The notes beneath the pieces are model-generated. The model made no database searches. It was given only the letters and a program-made list of their open reading frames with translations, and was not told where the DNA came from. From NCBI GenBank assembly GCA_020847355.1, contig JADLCG010000096.1, positions 1-12,636 of the forward strand: a DNA stretch of 12,636 bases. Direction: 5' to 3'. This document shows positions 6,125-12,539 of this stretch, piece after piece. Both the position numbers and the translations under genes were made by a program. Each line of letters opens with the position of its first letter. Position 1 is the stretch's first letter. The DNA is from Anaerolineales bacterium (lineage in GTDB: Bacteria; Chloroflexota; Anaerolineae; Anaerolineales; Villigracilaceae).

Positions 6125-8257
6125 TTACGGCGTAGCCGTAACTGTCGGCGTGACTGCCACAGTCGGCGTTTCGGAGGGCGCAGTAGTTGCTGTCACGCCC
6201 AAAGTTGCAGTGATTGTCGGCGTGGCTGTCACAGCGGTTGTGCTGGTGACGGTGGGCGTAGCGCTGGCAGGCACAACTGAAGCGCTATTGAAAAGAATCG
6301 GCGCAATCCAGAGGGCGCGATCGCCTGCCGATGAGCCAGTGGAAAGAATTGTGAGGATGAACTTCACATCCTGCCCAACCAGCGCTGTCAAGTCAATATC
6401 TGCATTGTAGGTTTGATTGTCAAATTTTTCAACAAACGCCCAGAAGGTTTGAATGTTGTTGCTTCCGGCAATCGCATAATCAAGGCGGAAGACGACATAA
6501 CAACTCGTCGCTCCGGCTTCACAGCCAATCGTAGCGCGGAATTTATCGCCAGCTTTCACTTTATAAGCCGGGTAAATACCTTGAATATAACCATTGTTAA
6601 TATTCTGCGGATAAAGCAACAAGCCCGGGCGCGTTTCAGCCGCGCCGTCTTCGCGTTTCGGCGTATTTTGAATCAGCACAAAACCGTTGGCGTTGCCGTC
6701 AGAGCCGGGGCAGGGTTGTTGGCCCGCGCCGCTAAACCAGGTGGCGGCGCAAACATTGGCGACAAAATCATAACTAGTCCCAGCGATGGGCGTGGCGGGC
6801 GTGGATGGCGTTACTGGCGTGCCTTGCGTGGGTGTAGCAGTTGCTGTGCCCGGGTTGATGCCGGTGCTGGTCGTTTTAATTTCAACCCAGAAGGATTTCG
6901 TTCCAGCCGCGCCAATCCCAAAGGGCACGCCGTTATTATTCTTCAATTTCCAATAGCCGCGATATGTGCCTTGCGTGGTTGGAGAAGTGAGAGAGATGGT
7001 GATATCCACAGTTTGACCGGGAGCGACAGAGGTGGGAATGACCGCAGAATCTGGTCCGCCCATTTTCTCGCCGCTATCAAACATCAGGCTGTAGTTACTC
7101 CACGTACAAGTGCCTACGTTCTTTAAGCGCCAAGTCTTTGTAAAGCCAATGCCGGGAGCAAAGCCTGTGCCGTCCGGAACGGTCACATCTGCGATAAATT
7201 GAGCGCGATCACACGCGGCTGGTTGTACCGTGCCAGTTTTGGTGGGCGTGGGCGAAGGCGGCGTGCCAGTGACCGTCGGCGGCGGCGTTACCGGGGTAGC
7301 GCCAGCGCGGGAAATGATCGGGTTCACCCACAGAGCGCGGTCGCCGACTGCCGAGCCGTAAGCATTGATGACTAAAATAAATTTAACATCTTGTCCAGCC
7401 AACGAACTCAGATCAAGGTTGGCGTTATATGTCCAACCTTCGTATTTTTCACGGAAGGTCCAGAAAGTTTTGACGGGACCAGAGCCAATTTGATAATTTA
7501 AGCTATAAGCCACGTAACAATTGGTCGCGCCATATTCGCATCCAATATTCGCTTGGAAGCGATCGCCGCTTTGCACTTTGAAAGCCGGGTAAACGCCCTG
7601 CACATATCCATTGGTGATGCTTTGCGGAGCGAAGAGCAAACCAGCCCAGCCAGCTTCTAAACCGCTTTCTGTTTTTGGCTTATCTTGCTTCAGGACGAAG
7701 CCGTTGGCATTGCCGTCCGTGCCGGGAAAACTCAAAGAACCGCCGCCGCTTGACCAAGTCGCAGAAGAGGCGTTGGCAGTGAAGTCATAGCCCGTTCCAG
7801 AGGTGGAATTAACATTAATCTCGACCCAAAAAGATTTGTTCGCCGTCGAGCCAATTCCAAACGAGCCGCCTTGCGCGCTCTTAAATTTGTAATAACCAAA
7901 ATAATGACCCGCCGTGCTGGGCGCGGTCATATCTACTGTCAGATCAACCGTTTGACCCGGGTTGACGGTAGTGGGCAAAGCTAAAGATGCGGGCGCGCCC
8001 ATTTTCTCGCCGCTGTCAAACGTTAGGGAAACGTCGTTGCTGTTCCAAGCGCAAGAGCCAATATTTTTGATGCGCCAGGTTTTCTTGAAAGCCGTGCCGG
8101 GCGTAAAGTTTGTGCCATCCGGGATGGTCACATCCGCAACGAATTGCGCCCAATAACATGAGGCGGCTTTCGCTGTGGAGACCTCGCCTTGCGGCGCAAA
8201 TGAAAACATCAGCGCCAACATCAGCAAGGTAGTGATTATGCGTGTTCCAAATTTCAT
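6125..8257 (-). CDS. Secreted protein with two NBR1-type Ig domains and two copies of an unassigned beta-rich module
   Basis: A 710-aa exported protein. From the chosen start: signal peptide at 1 to about 32 (hydrophobic core, TAKA-A cleavage context); NBR1-type Ig domain 1 (34-149, with FKKTWRIKNIGSCAWNS); module B1 (157-316); Thr/Pro linker (318-348); NBR1-Ig 2 (349-461, FTKTWRLKNVGTCTWSN); linker (462-494); module B2 (496-656); and a Thr/Pro/Val tail (660-710). B1 and B2 share YDF.AN, DGNANGFVL, GYxQGxYPA, a GCExGATxCYV cysteine pair, AL/LAGQDVKFIL and GDRALW. The first ATG at 8269 is 4 codons earlier, but GGAGGAAGAG immediately before the ATG at 8257 decides the start. No LPXTG motif or C-terminal membrane segment is seen, so anchoring is unknown. 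NBR1-Ig domains are widespread in exported Chloroflexota proteins; adhesion or glycan binding is a guess. Confidence 0.88.
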   Translation of the reverse strand: MKFGTRIITTLLMLALMFSFAPQGEVSTAKAASCYWAQFVADVTIPDGTNFTPGTAFKKTWRIKNIGSCAWNSNDVSLTFDSGEKMGAPASLALPTTVNPGQTVDLTVDMTAPSTAGHYFGYYKFKSAQGGSFGIGSTANKSFWVEINVNSTSGTGYDFTANASSATWSSGGGSLSFPGTDGNANGFVLKQDKPKTESGLEAGWAGLLFAPQSITNGYVQGVYPAFKVQSGDRFQANIGCEYGATNCYVAYSLNYQIGSGPVKTFWTFREKYEGWTYNANLDLSSLAGQDVKFILVINAYGSAVGDRALWVNPIISRAGATPVTPPPTVTGTPPSPTPTKTGTVQPAACDRAQFIADVTVPDGTGFAPGIGFTKTWRLKNVGTCTWSNYSLMFDSGEKMGGPDSAVIPTSVAPGQTVDITISLTSPTTQGTYRGYWKLKNNNGVPFGIGAAGTKSFWVEIKTTSTGINPGTATATPTQGTPVTPSTPATPIAGTSYDFVANVCAATWFSGAGQQPCPGSDGNANGFVLIQNTPKREDGAAETRPGLLLYPQNINNGYIQGIYPAYKVKAGDKFRATIGCEAGATSCYVVFRLDYAIAGSNNIQTFWAFVEKFDNQTYNADIDLTALVGQDVKFILTILSTGSSAGDRALWIAPILFNSASVVPASATPTVTSTTAVTATPTITATLGVTATTAPSETPTVAVTPTVTATP

Positions 8258-8341
8258 CTCTTCCTCCATAACATCAGTTCAAATTCTAGCTAATAACGAG
8301 CTTAAAAGTTCAAAAGTTCCCTTTGACTATACGCCATCTCT

Positions 8342-8370
8342 AGTATATCTTTTAATAATAGATTGTTCAA
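8342..8370 (-). promoter_or_regulatory. Sigma70-type promoter of the secreted protein gene
   Basis: On the minus strand: -35 TTGAAC (8370-8365, four of six), 17-bp spacer, -10 TATACT (8347-8342, five of six). The predicted start is near 8335, giving a leader of about 78 nt. A perfect 12-bp palindrome TTCAATATTGAA (8366-8377) covers the -35 box, and a second inverted repeat ATGGT-N6-ACCAT lies at 8391-8406; both are candidate operators. Confidence 0.6.
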
Positions 8371-8433
8371 TATTGAAACTGGTCATTTTCATGGTTTTTT
8401 TACCATTACACATGAATTTATGCCATCCTCCCC

Positions 8434-8450
8434 TTGCACTATAATTGCAA
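8434..8450 (+). promoter_or_regulatory. dinB promoter -10 box inside a TTGCA/TGCAA inverted repeat (leaderless start)
   Basis: A perfect TATAAT at 8440-8445 ends six bases before the dinB ATG at 8452, so transcription would begin at or next to the A of ATG. No ribosome-binding site is present between them. The -35 region (8417-8422, TTTATG) is weak. TTGCA (8434-8438) and TGCAA (8446-8450) flank the box symmetrically, a plausible operator that would block RNA polymerase. No recognisable LexA box is seen. Confidence 0.55.
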
Positions 8451-8451
8451 T

Positions 8452-9540
8452 ATGGCGCGCACGATTCTTCATCTAGATTTAGACGCTTTTTATTGCTCAG
8501 TGGAAGAGATTCATAATCCGCAATTACTCGGCAAGCCGTTTGCTGTGGGCGGCAAACCAAACGAACGCGGCGTGGTCGCTTCTTGTTCGTATGCGGCGCG
8601 CGCGTTGGGTATTCGGAGCGCAATGCCCATGTCCAAAGCCGTGCAATTATGCCGAGGCTTAATTATCGTTCCCGTGCGGCACGAGTTATACAGCGAATAT
8701 TCCGCGCAGGTGATGAACAAATTAAAAAAAATAACTCCCCAATTGGAACAAATTTCAATAGACGAAGCTTTTCTTGATCTCACCCAGCTTGACGAAGAGC
8801 CAACCCGCCTCGCCCTGGACCTGCAAGCGGACATCCGCATTGAGCTTCAACTACCCTCAAGCATTGGCATTGCTTCCAATAAACTCGTGGCAAAAATTGC
8901 AACTGAGGTGGGGAAAAAATCCAGCGCTCGAAAAAACGAATCGCCGTATGGCTTCACCCACGTTCCCGCAGGCGAAGAAAAGAATTTCCTCGCCCCGCTA
9001 CCAGCGGATCTGCTCTGGGGTGTGGGACCAAAAACTTCAGCGCGATTAACTGAACTTGGCATTTACACCATTGGCGATCTAGCCAACTGGCCCGAGAAAG
9101 AGATGCTCAGCCTATTTGGCGAAAATGGGCGCGATTTGTGGTTGCACGCCAACGGCATTGACGAGCGCCCAATTGTGACGGAATACGAAACCAAGTCGGT
9201 CAGTCAGGAAATCACATTCAACGCGGATGTGAGCGACGAATCCACGCTGGCAGAAACTTTGCGCGAACAAGCCTTTGAGATTGCCAAACAATTAAGCAAG
9301 AATGCGTTAGCCGGAAAAACTGTGAAGATCAAAATCCGTTTTTCAGATTTTACGACCTTTACAAGGCAACTCACTTTACCCACATCAACCAATGACGGCG
9401 AAGAGATTTTTCAAGCCGCACTAAAATTGCTGAAAGCGTTTCGCAAACCAAATCAAGCTGTGCGATTAATTGGCGTGGGCGTGAGCGGCATTGGCGCGCC
9501 GATTCGTCAGCTAGGATTGTGGGATATTAGCGACAAGTAA
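8452..9540 (+). CDS. dinB: DNA polymerase IV (Y-family translesion polymerase)
   Basis: A 362-aa, full-length DinB. It copies past damaged bases with low fidelity. Catalytic carboxylates are visible: Asp9 in HLDLDAFY and Asp104/Glu105 in SIDEAFLD; Tyr14 is the steric-gate position that excludes ribonucleotides. Also present are the fingers motif SYAARALGIRSAMP (46-59), SSIGIASNKLVAKIATEVGKKS in the palm-thumb region (about 136-157), helix-hairpin-helix LWGVGPKTSARL (188-199) and the little-finger domain (about 240-350). The C-terminal QLGLWD (353-358) fits the beta-clamp-binding motif, so it should be recruited to the sliding clamp. The frame is open six codons upstream to a TTG; the ATG is chosen because it opens the conserved MARTILHLD start. 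It is followed 28 nt later by a GyrI-like gene. Confidence 0.96.
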   Translation: MARTILHLDLDAFYCSVEEIHNPQLLGKPFAVGGKPNERGVVASCSYAARALGIRSAMPMSKAVQLCRGLIIVPVRHELYSEYSAQVMNKLKKITPQLEQISIDEAFLDLTQLDEEPTRLALDLQADIRIELQLPSSIGIASNKLVAKIATEVGKKSSARKNESPYGFTHVPAGEEKNFLAPLPADLLWGVGPKTSARLTELGIYTIGDLANWPEKEMLSLFGENGRDLWLHANGIDERPIVTEYETKSVSQEITFNADVSDESTLAETLREQAFEIAKQLSKNALAGKTVKIKIRFSDFTTFTRQLTLPTSTNDGEEIFQAALKLLKAFRKPNQAVRLIGVGVSGIGAPIRQLGLWDISDK

Positions 9541-9562
9541 ATAGTGAAAAGTGAATAGGAAA
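9538..9562. repeat. Short AGTGAA direct repeats between dinB and the GyrI-like gene
   Basis: Directly after the dinB stop the sequence reads AATAGTGAAAAGTGAATAGG, two AGTGAA units in tandem-like spacing. It resembles the AAGTCG microrepeats at 12540-12567 in style and placement (gap between co-directional genes). The AGGAA at its end serves as ribosome-binding site for the next gene. Confidence 0.35.
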
Positions 9563-9568
9563 TAAAAA

Positions 9569-10219
9569 ATGAAAACTTTAGATTTAAAAAAACAATTCAA
9601 ACATCTACACCAACCTTCTGCAAAAAAGATTGAAGCGCTTCAAATTCCGAAATTGCAATTTGTGATGATTGATGGGATGATTGAAAAAGGCTCTGAACCT
9701 TCTAAGTCGCCTTCGTTTGCAGGAGCCACGCAGGCATTGTATAGTTTGTGTTACACCTTGAAATTTATGTTAAAGAAAAGAAAAACAAATGCCTTTGATT
9801 ATCCCATCATGCCGTTAGAAGGGCTATGGGGCGTAACCGATGAAACGTTTGATATTACGATAAAAGATAACTGGTCATATACCCTGATGATTATGCAACC
9901 AGATGTTGTGACAAAAGATTCGCTTGAAGAAGCCAGAGAAAATGTACGCAAGAAAAAAGGCGACAGCGAGATGTTAAATCAATTAAGGCTTGCCCACTTT
10001 GAAGAAGGCTCATGTGTGCAGACCATGCACATCGGACCTTGTGCCACAGAAATGGAGACACTTGAGCGCATGAGAATATTTATGTCAGAAAATGGCTTGA
10101 AAGATAATGTCGGTCCGAATGGTTTGCATCATGAAATTTATATCAGCGACCCGCGCAAAGCAAACCCTGAAAAAATGAAAACGGTTTTAAGGCATCCTAT
10201 AATGAAAGTTGAAGGTTGA
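9569..10219 (+). CDS. GyrI-like small-molecule-binding domain protein
   Basis: A 216-aa soluble protein with the pattern of the stand-alone GyrI-like (SbmC/AraC-effector-type) domain. Visible family features: KLQFVMIDGMIEKG (28-41), the helix ATQALYSLCYTLKFMLKK (53-70), DYPIMPLEGLW (77-87), the strand SYTLMIMQPD (103-112), HIGPCATEMETLERM (154-168) and HHEIYISDPRKANPEK (187-202). Glu189 in HHEIY is the conserved acidic residue facing the ligand pocket in this fold. Some stand-alone GyrI-like proteins hydrolyse cyclopropane-type genotoxins, others bind toxins or act as sensors; which applies here is not shown. AGGAA precedes the ATG, and the gene lies 28 nt after dinB on the same strand, which fits a shared role in tolerance of DNA-damaging compounds. 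There is no DNA-binding domain. Confidence 0.85.
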   Translation: MKTLDLKKQFKHLHQPSAKKIEALQIPKLQFVMIDGMIEKGSEPSKSPSFAGATQALYSLCYTLKFMLKKRKTNAFDYPIMPLEGLWGVTDETFDITIKDNWSYTLMIMQPDVVTKDSLEEARENVRKKKGDSEMLNQLRLAHFEEGSCVQTMHIGPCATEMETLERMRIFMSENGLKDNVGPNGLHHEIYISDPRKANPEKMKTVLRHPIMKVEG

Positions 10220-10262
10220 AAAGTTTTAGTCTGCAACTCTTTTCGTTTACTTGCGTAAGAAC

Positions 10263-10295
10263 AGGTGACAGTCACTTTGAAAGTGACTGTCACCT
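10263..10295. repeat. Perfect 16-bp inverted repeat (REP-like palindrome) before pspC
   Basis: AGGTGACAGTCACTTT (10263-10278), one base, then its exact reverse complement (10280-10295). Each arm contains a smaller palindrome GTGAC-N-GTCAC, so the element holds four GTGAC half-sites. No T-run follows on either strand, so it is not a standard terminator. It sits seven bases before the pspC ribosome-binding site. Such perfect palindromes are typical of dispersed REP/MITE-like elements, but copy number cannot be seen from one window. The 43 nt before it (10220-10262) hold nothing I recognise. Confidence 0.75.
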
Positions 10296-10313
10296 AAAAT
10301 GAAAGGAGTAAAC

Positions 10314-10505
10314 ATGACTGAAGTTAAAACTCTCACACGCAGTAAATCGAACCGTATGATTGGTGGTGTTTGCGCTGGGCTTGGCGATTATCTCAATATT
10401 GACCCAACCGTTATCCGCTTGTTATTTGTCTTGGGTTTCTTCACTTTCAATGGCGCTATGTTGTTGGTCTATCTCATCATGGCAATTGTTACGCCAGAAG
10501 GATAA
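10314..10505 (+). CDS. PspC-domain small membrane protein
   Basis: A 63-aa protein consisting of a PspC domain only. The hallmark IGGVCAGLGDYLNIDPTVIRLLFV is seen from about residue 16, followed by a hydrophobic segment (about 34-58) and a short TPEG end. PspC domains occur in inner-membrane proteins of the phage-shock envelope-stress response and in many stand-alone small proteins of unknown role; no pspA or pspB lies nearby, so this should not be taken as a full Psp system. The frame opens at an ATG at 10299, but AAAGGAG five to six bases before the ATG at 10314 decides the start. The strong palindrome at 10263-10295 lies just upstream and could affect translation if transcribed. Confidence 0.9.
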   Translation: MTEVKTLTRSKSNRMIGGVCAGLGDYLNIDPTVIRLLFVLGFFTFNGAMLLVYLIMAIVTPEG

Positions 10506-10507
10506 GT

Positions 10508-10609
10508 TATGTCGTTGCGAGGAGGGCGCTCTTCCCGACGAAGCAATCTCCAACTTAATAATGAGATTGCTTCGGCACAAAGAACAAGGACGTGCCTCGC
10601 AACGACATA
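10508..10609. mobile_element. MITE-like nested inverted repeat element, no coding capacity
   Basis: Outer arms are perfect 15-bp inverted repeats: TATGTCGTTGCGAGG (10508-10522) and its complement (10595-10609). Inner arms are perfect 12-bp repeats: CGAAGCAATCTC (10539-10550) and its complement (10563-10574), around a 12-nt loop. The ends read TA-TGTCG...CGACA-TA, compatible with a TA target duplication as used by IS630/mariner-type transposases. Elements with TTGCGAGG and GAAGCAATCTC blocks are, to my knowledge, dispersed in many bacterial genomes. It fills the gap between the converging pspC gene and ABC ATPase gene, ending one base before the latter's stop codon. Confidence 0.8.
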
Positions 10610-11515
10610 TTAACGAGCTAATGATAAAAAGACATCTTCGAGCGTCGCTTCTCCCCTCTCGATTCTTCTCGCCTGAATATTTTTAGCGTTCAACAAATTT
10701 TCTATCGCTTTCTCGTCAATCCCCAAACTGATGACTCGCAAGTGATCGCCCGCCAACCCGACTCGCTCGACTCCGTCCATTTGATTTAACGCTTCCAAAC
10801 CTTGCTCCAGCGGGCTTACGTACACTTCCCATACATCGCCCGCGATCACCTTTTGTTTCAGATTGGTGGGCGTATCCAGCGCCAATAGTTTTCCATCGCG
10901 CATAACGCCGACTCTTCCGCAATATTCAGCTTCATCCATATAATGCGTGGTGACGAGAATCGTCACGCCATTTTCCGCAAGGCTATAAATCAAATCCCAA
11001 AATGCGCGGCGGGCAGTTGGATCCACGCCGGAAGTGGGTTCGTCAAGAAATAATAATTTCGGTTCATGGACTAAGGCAATGGCAAGCGAAAGTCTTTGCC
11101 GCCAGCCGGTGGAGAAGGATTTTGTCAGCGTATGATAATGCTGGTTAAGACCGACCAAGTTCAAGGTATGTTTGATGCGCTCTTTATCCGTAATGCCATA
11201 CACGCCGGCGTAGAAGGTCAAATTTTCAAGCGTGGTCAAGTCATCATAAATTGCAAACTTTTGCGACATGTAGCCAACGCGCAAACGAATCGCTTCGCTT
11301 TGTTGGGCAATGTCATAACCAAGCACAGTTGCCCGGCCTTCGGTTGGAAGGAGCAAGCCGAGCAACATACGAATCGTTGTAGTTTTTCCCGAACCGTTCG
11401 GACCGAGATAACCGACAATTTCACCTTGCTTAACTTCAAAGTTAATATGATCAACGGCGGTGAATTCGCCAAAGCGGCGGGTTAAATTTTGAACAGTGAC
11501 AACAGGTTCATTCAT
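10610..11515 (-). CDS. ABC transporter ATP-binding protein, YbhF C-terminal-half type
   Basis: A 301-aa ATPase of the drug/multicopper-export-like ABC-2 class. Walker A GPNGSGKT (38-45), Q-loop Gln85, Walker B LLFLDE (154-159) and H-loop His191 (VTTHYMDEAE) are intact. The signature motif is degenerate: FSTGWRQR at 134-141 in place of LSGGxxQR, as in the second nucleotide-binding half of YbhF-type proteins. A regulatory C-terminal region (about 215-301) ends in LEDVFLSLAR. It overlaps the end of the preceding ATPase gene by 8 nt and lacks a clear ribosome-binding site, so translation is probably coupled. The partner ATPase has a good signature but a degenerate H-loop, indicating a heterodimer with one working ATP site. 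No permease follows; the operon ends at the MITE-like element. Confidence 0.92.
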   Translation of the reverse strand: MNEPVVTVQNLTRRFGEFTAVDHINFEVKQGEIVGYLGPNGSGKTTTIRMLLGLLLPTEGRATVLGYDIAQQSEAIRLRVGYMSQKFAIYDDLTTLENLTFYAGVYGITDKERIKHTLNLVGLNQHYHTLTKSFSTGWRQRLSLAIALVHEPKLLFLDEPTSGVDPTARRAFWDLIYSLAENGVTILVTTHYMDEAEYCGRVGVMRDGKLLALDTPTNLKQKVIAGDVWEVYVSPLEQGLEALNQMDGVERVGLAGDHLRVISLGIDEKAIENLLNAKNIQARRIERGEATLEDVFLSLAR

Positions 11516-12458
11516 GATTAAACTCGGTTAATAAAATAAATATATCTTCCAAACTTGGCGGCACAACGCGCAAACTATTTATTTTTGCATTACGCGCTTC
11601 GATTTGTTTTTGCAAACGCGCAATCACTTGTTGTGACGCGCCAGCCTTTACGCGCAGATGTAATTTATCGCCAAATGGAGAGACTTCTTCAACTTCTTCA
11701 CTTTGCAGAGCAATGTTTTTTAACTCACGCAAAGGTTCGCCGCGCAATTCAAGAATGCGATCATTTAATCGTTGGCGCAAATTAGAAGGCGTATCTTCAG
11801 CGATGATTTTTCCGGCTTTCATAAAGCCAACCAGATGACAGCGCGAGGCTTCGTCCATGTAGGGGGTGGAAATAATGACAGAGACTCCTTCGGAGGTTGC
11901 AGGTTGTGAAACGAGTTTGATGACCAGTTGCCAAAAATCTTGACGGGTGACGGGGTCTACGCCGGTGGTGGGTTCATCGAGCAACAACAAGCGCGGACGA
12001 GTGACCAAGGCGGAAGCCAGCCCAAGTTTTTGTTTCATGCCGCCAGAAAGTTGACCCGCTCTTCTATCTTTGAATTTTTCCAAGCCAACAAATTCTAAGA
12101 TCTCAAGCGAGCGCGGAAGCCATTCGGCGGAAGATAAACCGCGAATTTCGGCGAAGAAACGAATATTTTCCAGTACGGTTAAATCTTCGTATAAAGAAAA
12201 GCGTTGTGATAAATATCCAATTTGCGAGCGCGCGCTTTCAACTTGTTTCAAAACGTCATAGCCGCAGACATTGATCTCGCCTGCGGTTGGCAAGATAGCG
12301 CCTACCAGCATTCGCATGGTGGTCGTCTTACCGGCGCCATCCGAACCGACGAGGCCGTAGATTTCTCCAGCCCGAATATTGAGATTCACATCATCCACTG
12401 CGTGAACGTCATCGAAATATTTTTTCAATCCATTAGCTTGAACGAGAGTTTCATTCAT
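11508..12458 (-). CDS. ABC transporter ATP-binding protein, YbhF N-terminal-half type
   Basis: A 316-aa ATPase from the ATG at 12458. Walker A GSDGAGKT (38-45), Q-loop Gln85 (YLSQRF), signature LSGGMKQK (137-144) and Walker B LLLLDE (157-162) are present. The H-loop histidine is replaced by Pro199 in ISTPYMDEA. This matches the first half of YbhF-type double ATPases; together with the next gene it forms a split YbhF. The frame is open to a TTG at 12485, but the ATG at 12458 gives the same distance to Walker A as in its partner (both begin MNE) and overlaps, as ATGA, the stop of a short upstream ORF with a strong ribosome-binding site. No good ribosome-binding site lies directly before this ATG, so it probably relies on coupling. 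Upstream is an HlyD-type adaptor. Confidence 0.9.
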   Translation of the reverse strand: MNETLVQANGLKKYFDDVHAVDDVNLNIRAGEIYGLVGSDGAGKTTTMRMLVGAILPTAGEINVCGYDVLKQVESARSQIGYLSQRFSLYEDLTVLENIRFFAEIRGLSSAEWLPRSLEILEFVGLEKFKDRRAGQLSGGMKQKLGLASALVTRPRLLLLDEPTTGVDPVTRQDFWQLVIKLVSQPATSEGVSVIISTPYMDEASRCHLVGFMKAGKIIAEDTPSNLRQRLNDRILELRGEPLRELKNIALQSEEVEEVSPFGDKLHLRVKAGASQQVIARLQKQIEARNAKINSLRVVPPSLEDIFILLTEFNHE

Positions 12459-12520
12459 AGTATTGTCGCAGGTGCGGTTTTCCAAGATTCAATTTCTTCA
12501 AAACGAGTAATACTAGCCAT
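12455..12520 (-). pseudogene. 21-codon remnant of a four-helix-bundle (23S rRNA IVP/Avd-like) gene, coupled to the ATPase start
   Basis: On the minus strand, GAAGGAG precedes an ATG at 12520 that opens MASITRFEEIESWKTA, then PATIL and TGA. The first 16 residues match the conserved N-terminus of four-helix-bundle proteins of the 23S intervening-sequence/Avd-like family, in which RFE(D/E)I(E)xWxxA is followed by RELT; here the match stops abruptly after KTA. Full members are about 110-130 aa. The TGA overlaps the ATPase ATG (ATGA at 12458-12455), so the remnant now looks like a translated leader for the ATPase gene. Homology rests on 16 residues, so chance cannot be fully excluded. Confidence 0.6.
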
Positions 12521-12539
12521 GAAATTCTCCTTCAATTTT

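Noticed and set aside
6413..7126. 237-codon open frame on the plus strand
   Set aside because: It lies opposite the secreted-protein gene, has no family pattern, is rich in Arg/Gly/Ala and has no ribosome-binding site; the low-complexity repeats of the real gene keep the frame open.
8365..8450. LexA/DinR-type SOS box upstream of dinB
   Set aside because: Neither CTGT-N8-ACAG nor GAAC-N4-GTTC is present; the palindromes found do not match these consensuses.
10263..10295. Rho-independent terminator for the GyrI-like gene
   Set aside because: The stem is perfect but no T-run follows on either strand, and it is next to the pspC ribosome-binding site; a REP-like or regulatory element fits better.
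10508..10609. CRISPR repeat or tRNA-like structure
   Set aside because: There is a single nested palindrome, no spacer series, and no tRNA arm or anticodon pattern.
10360..10686. 108-codon plus-strand frame crossing pspC, the MITE-like element and the ATPase end
   Set aside because: It runs out of frame through three unrelated features and has no ribosome-binding site or family pattern.
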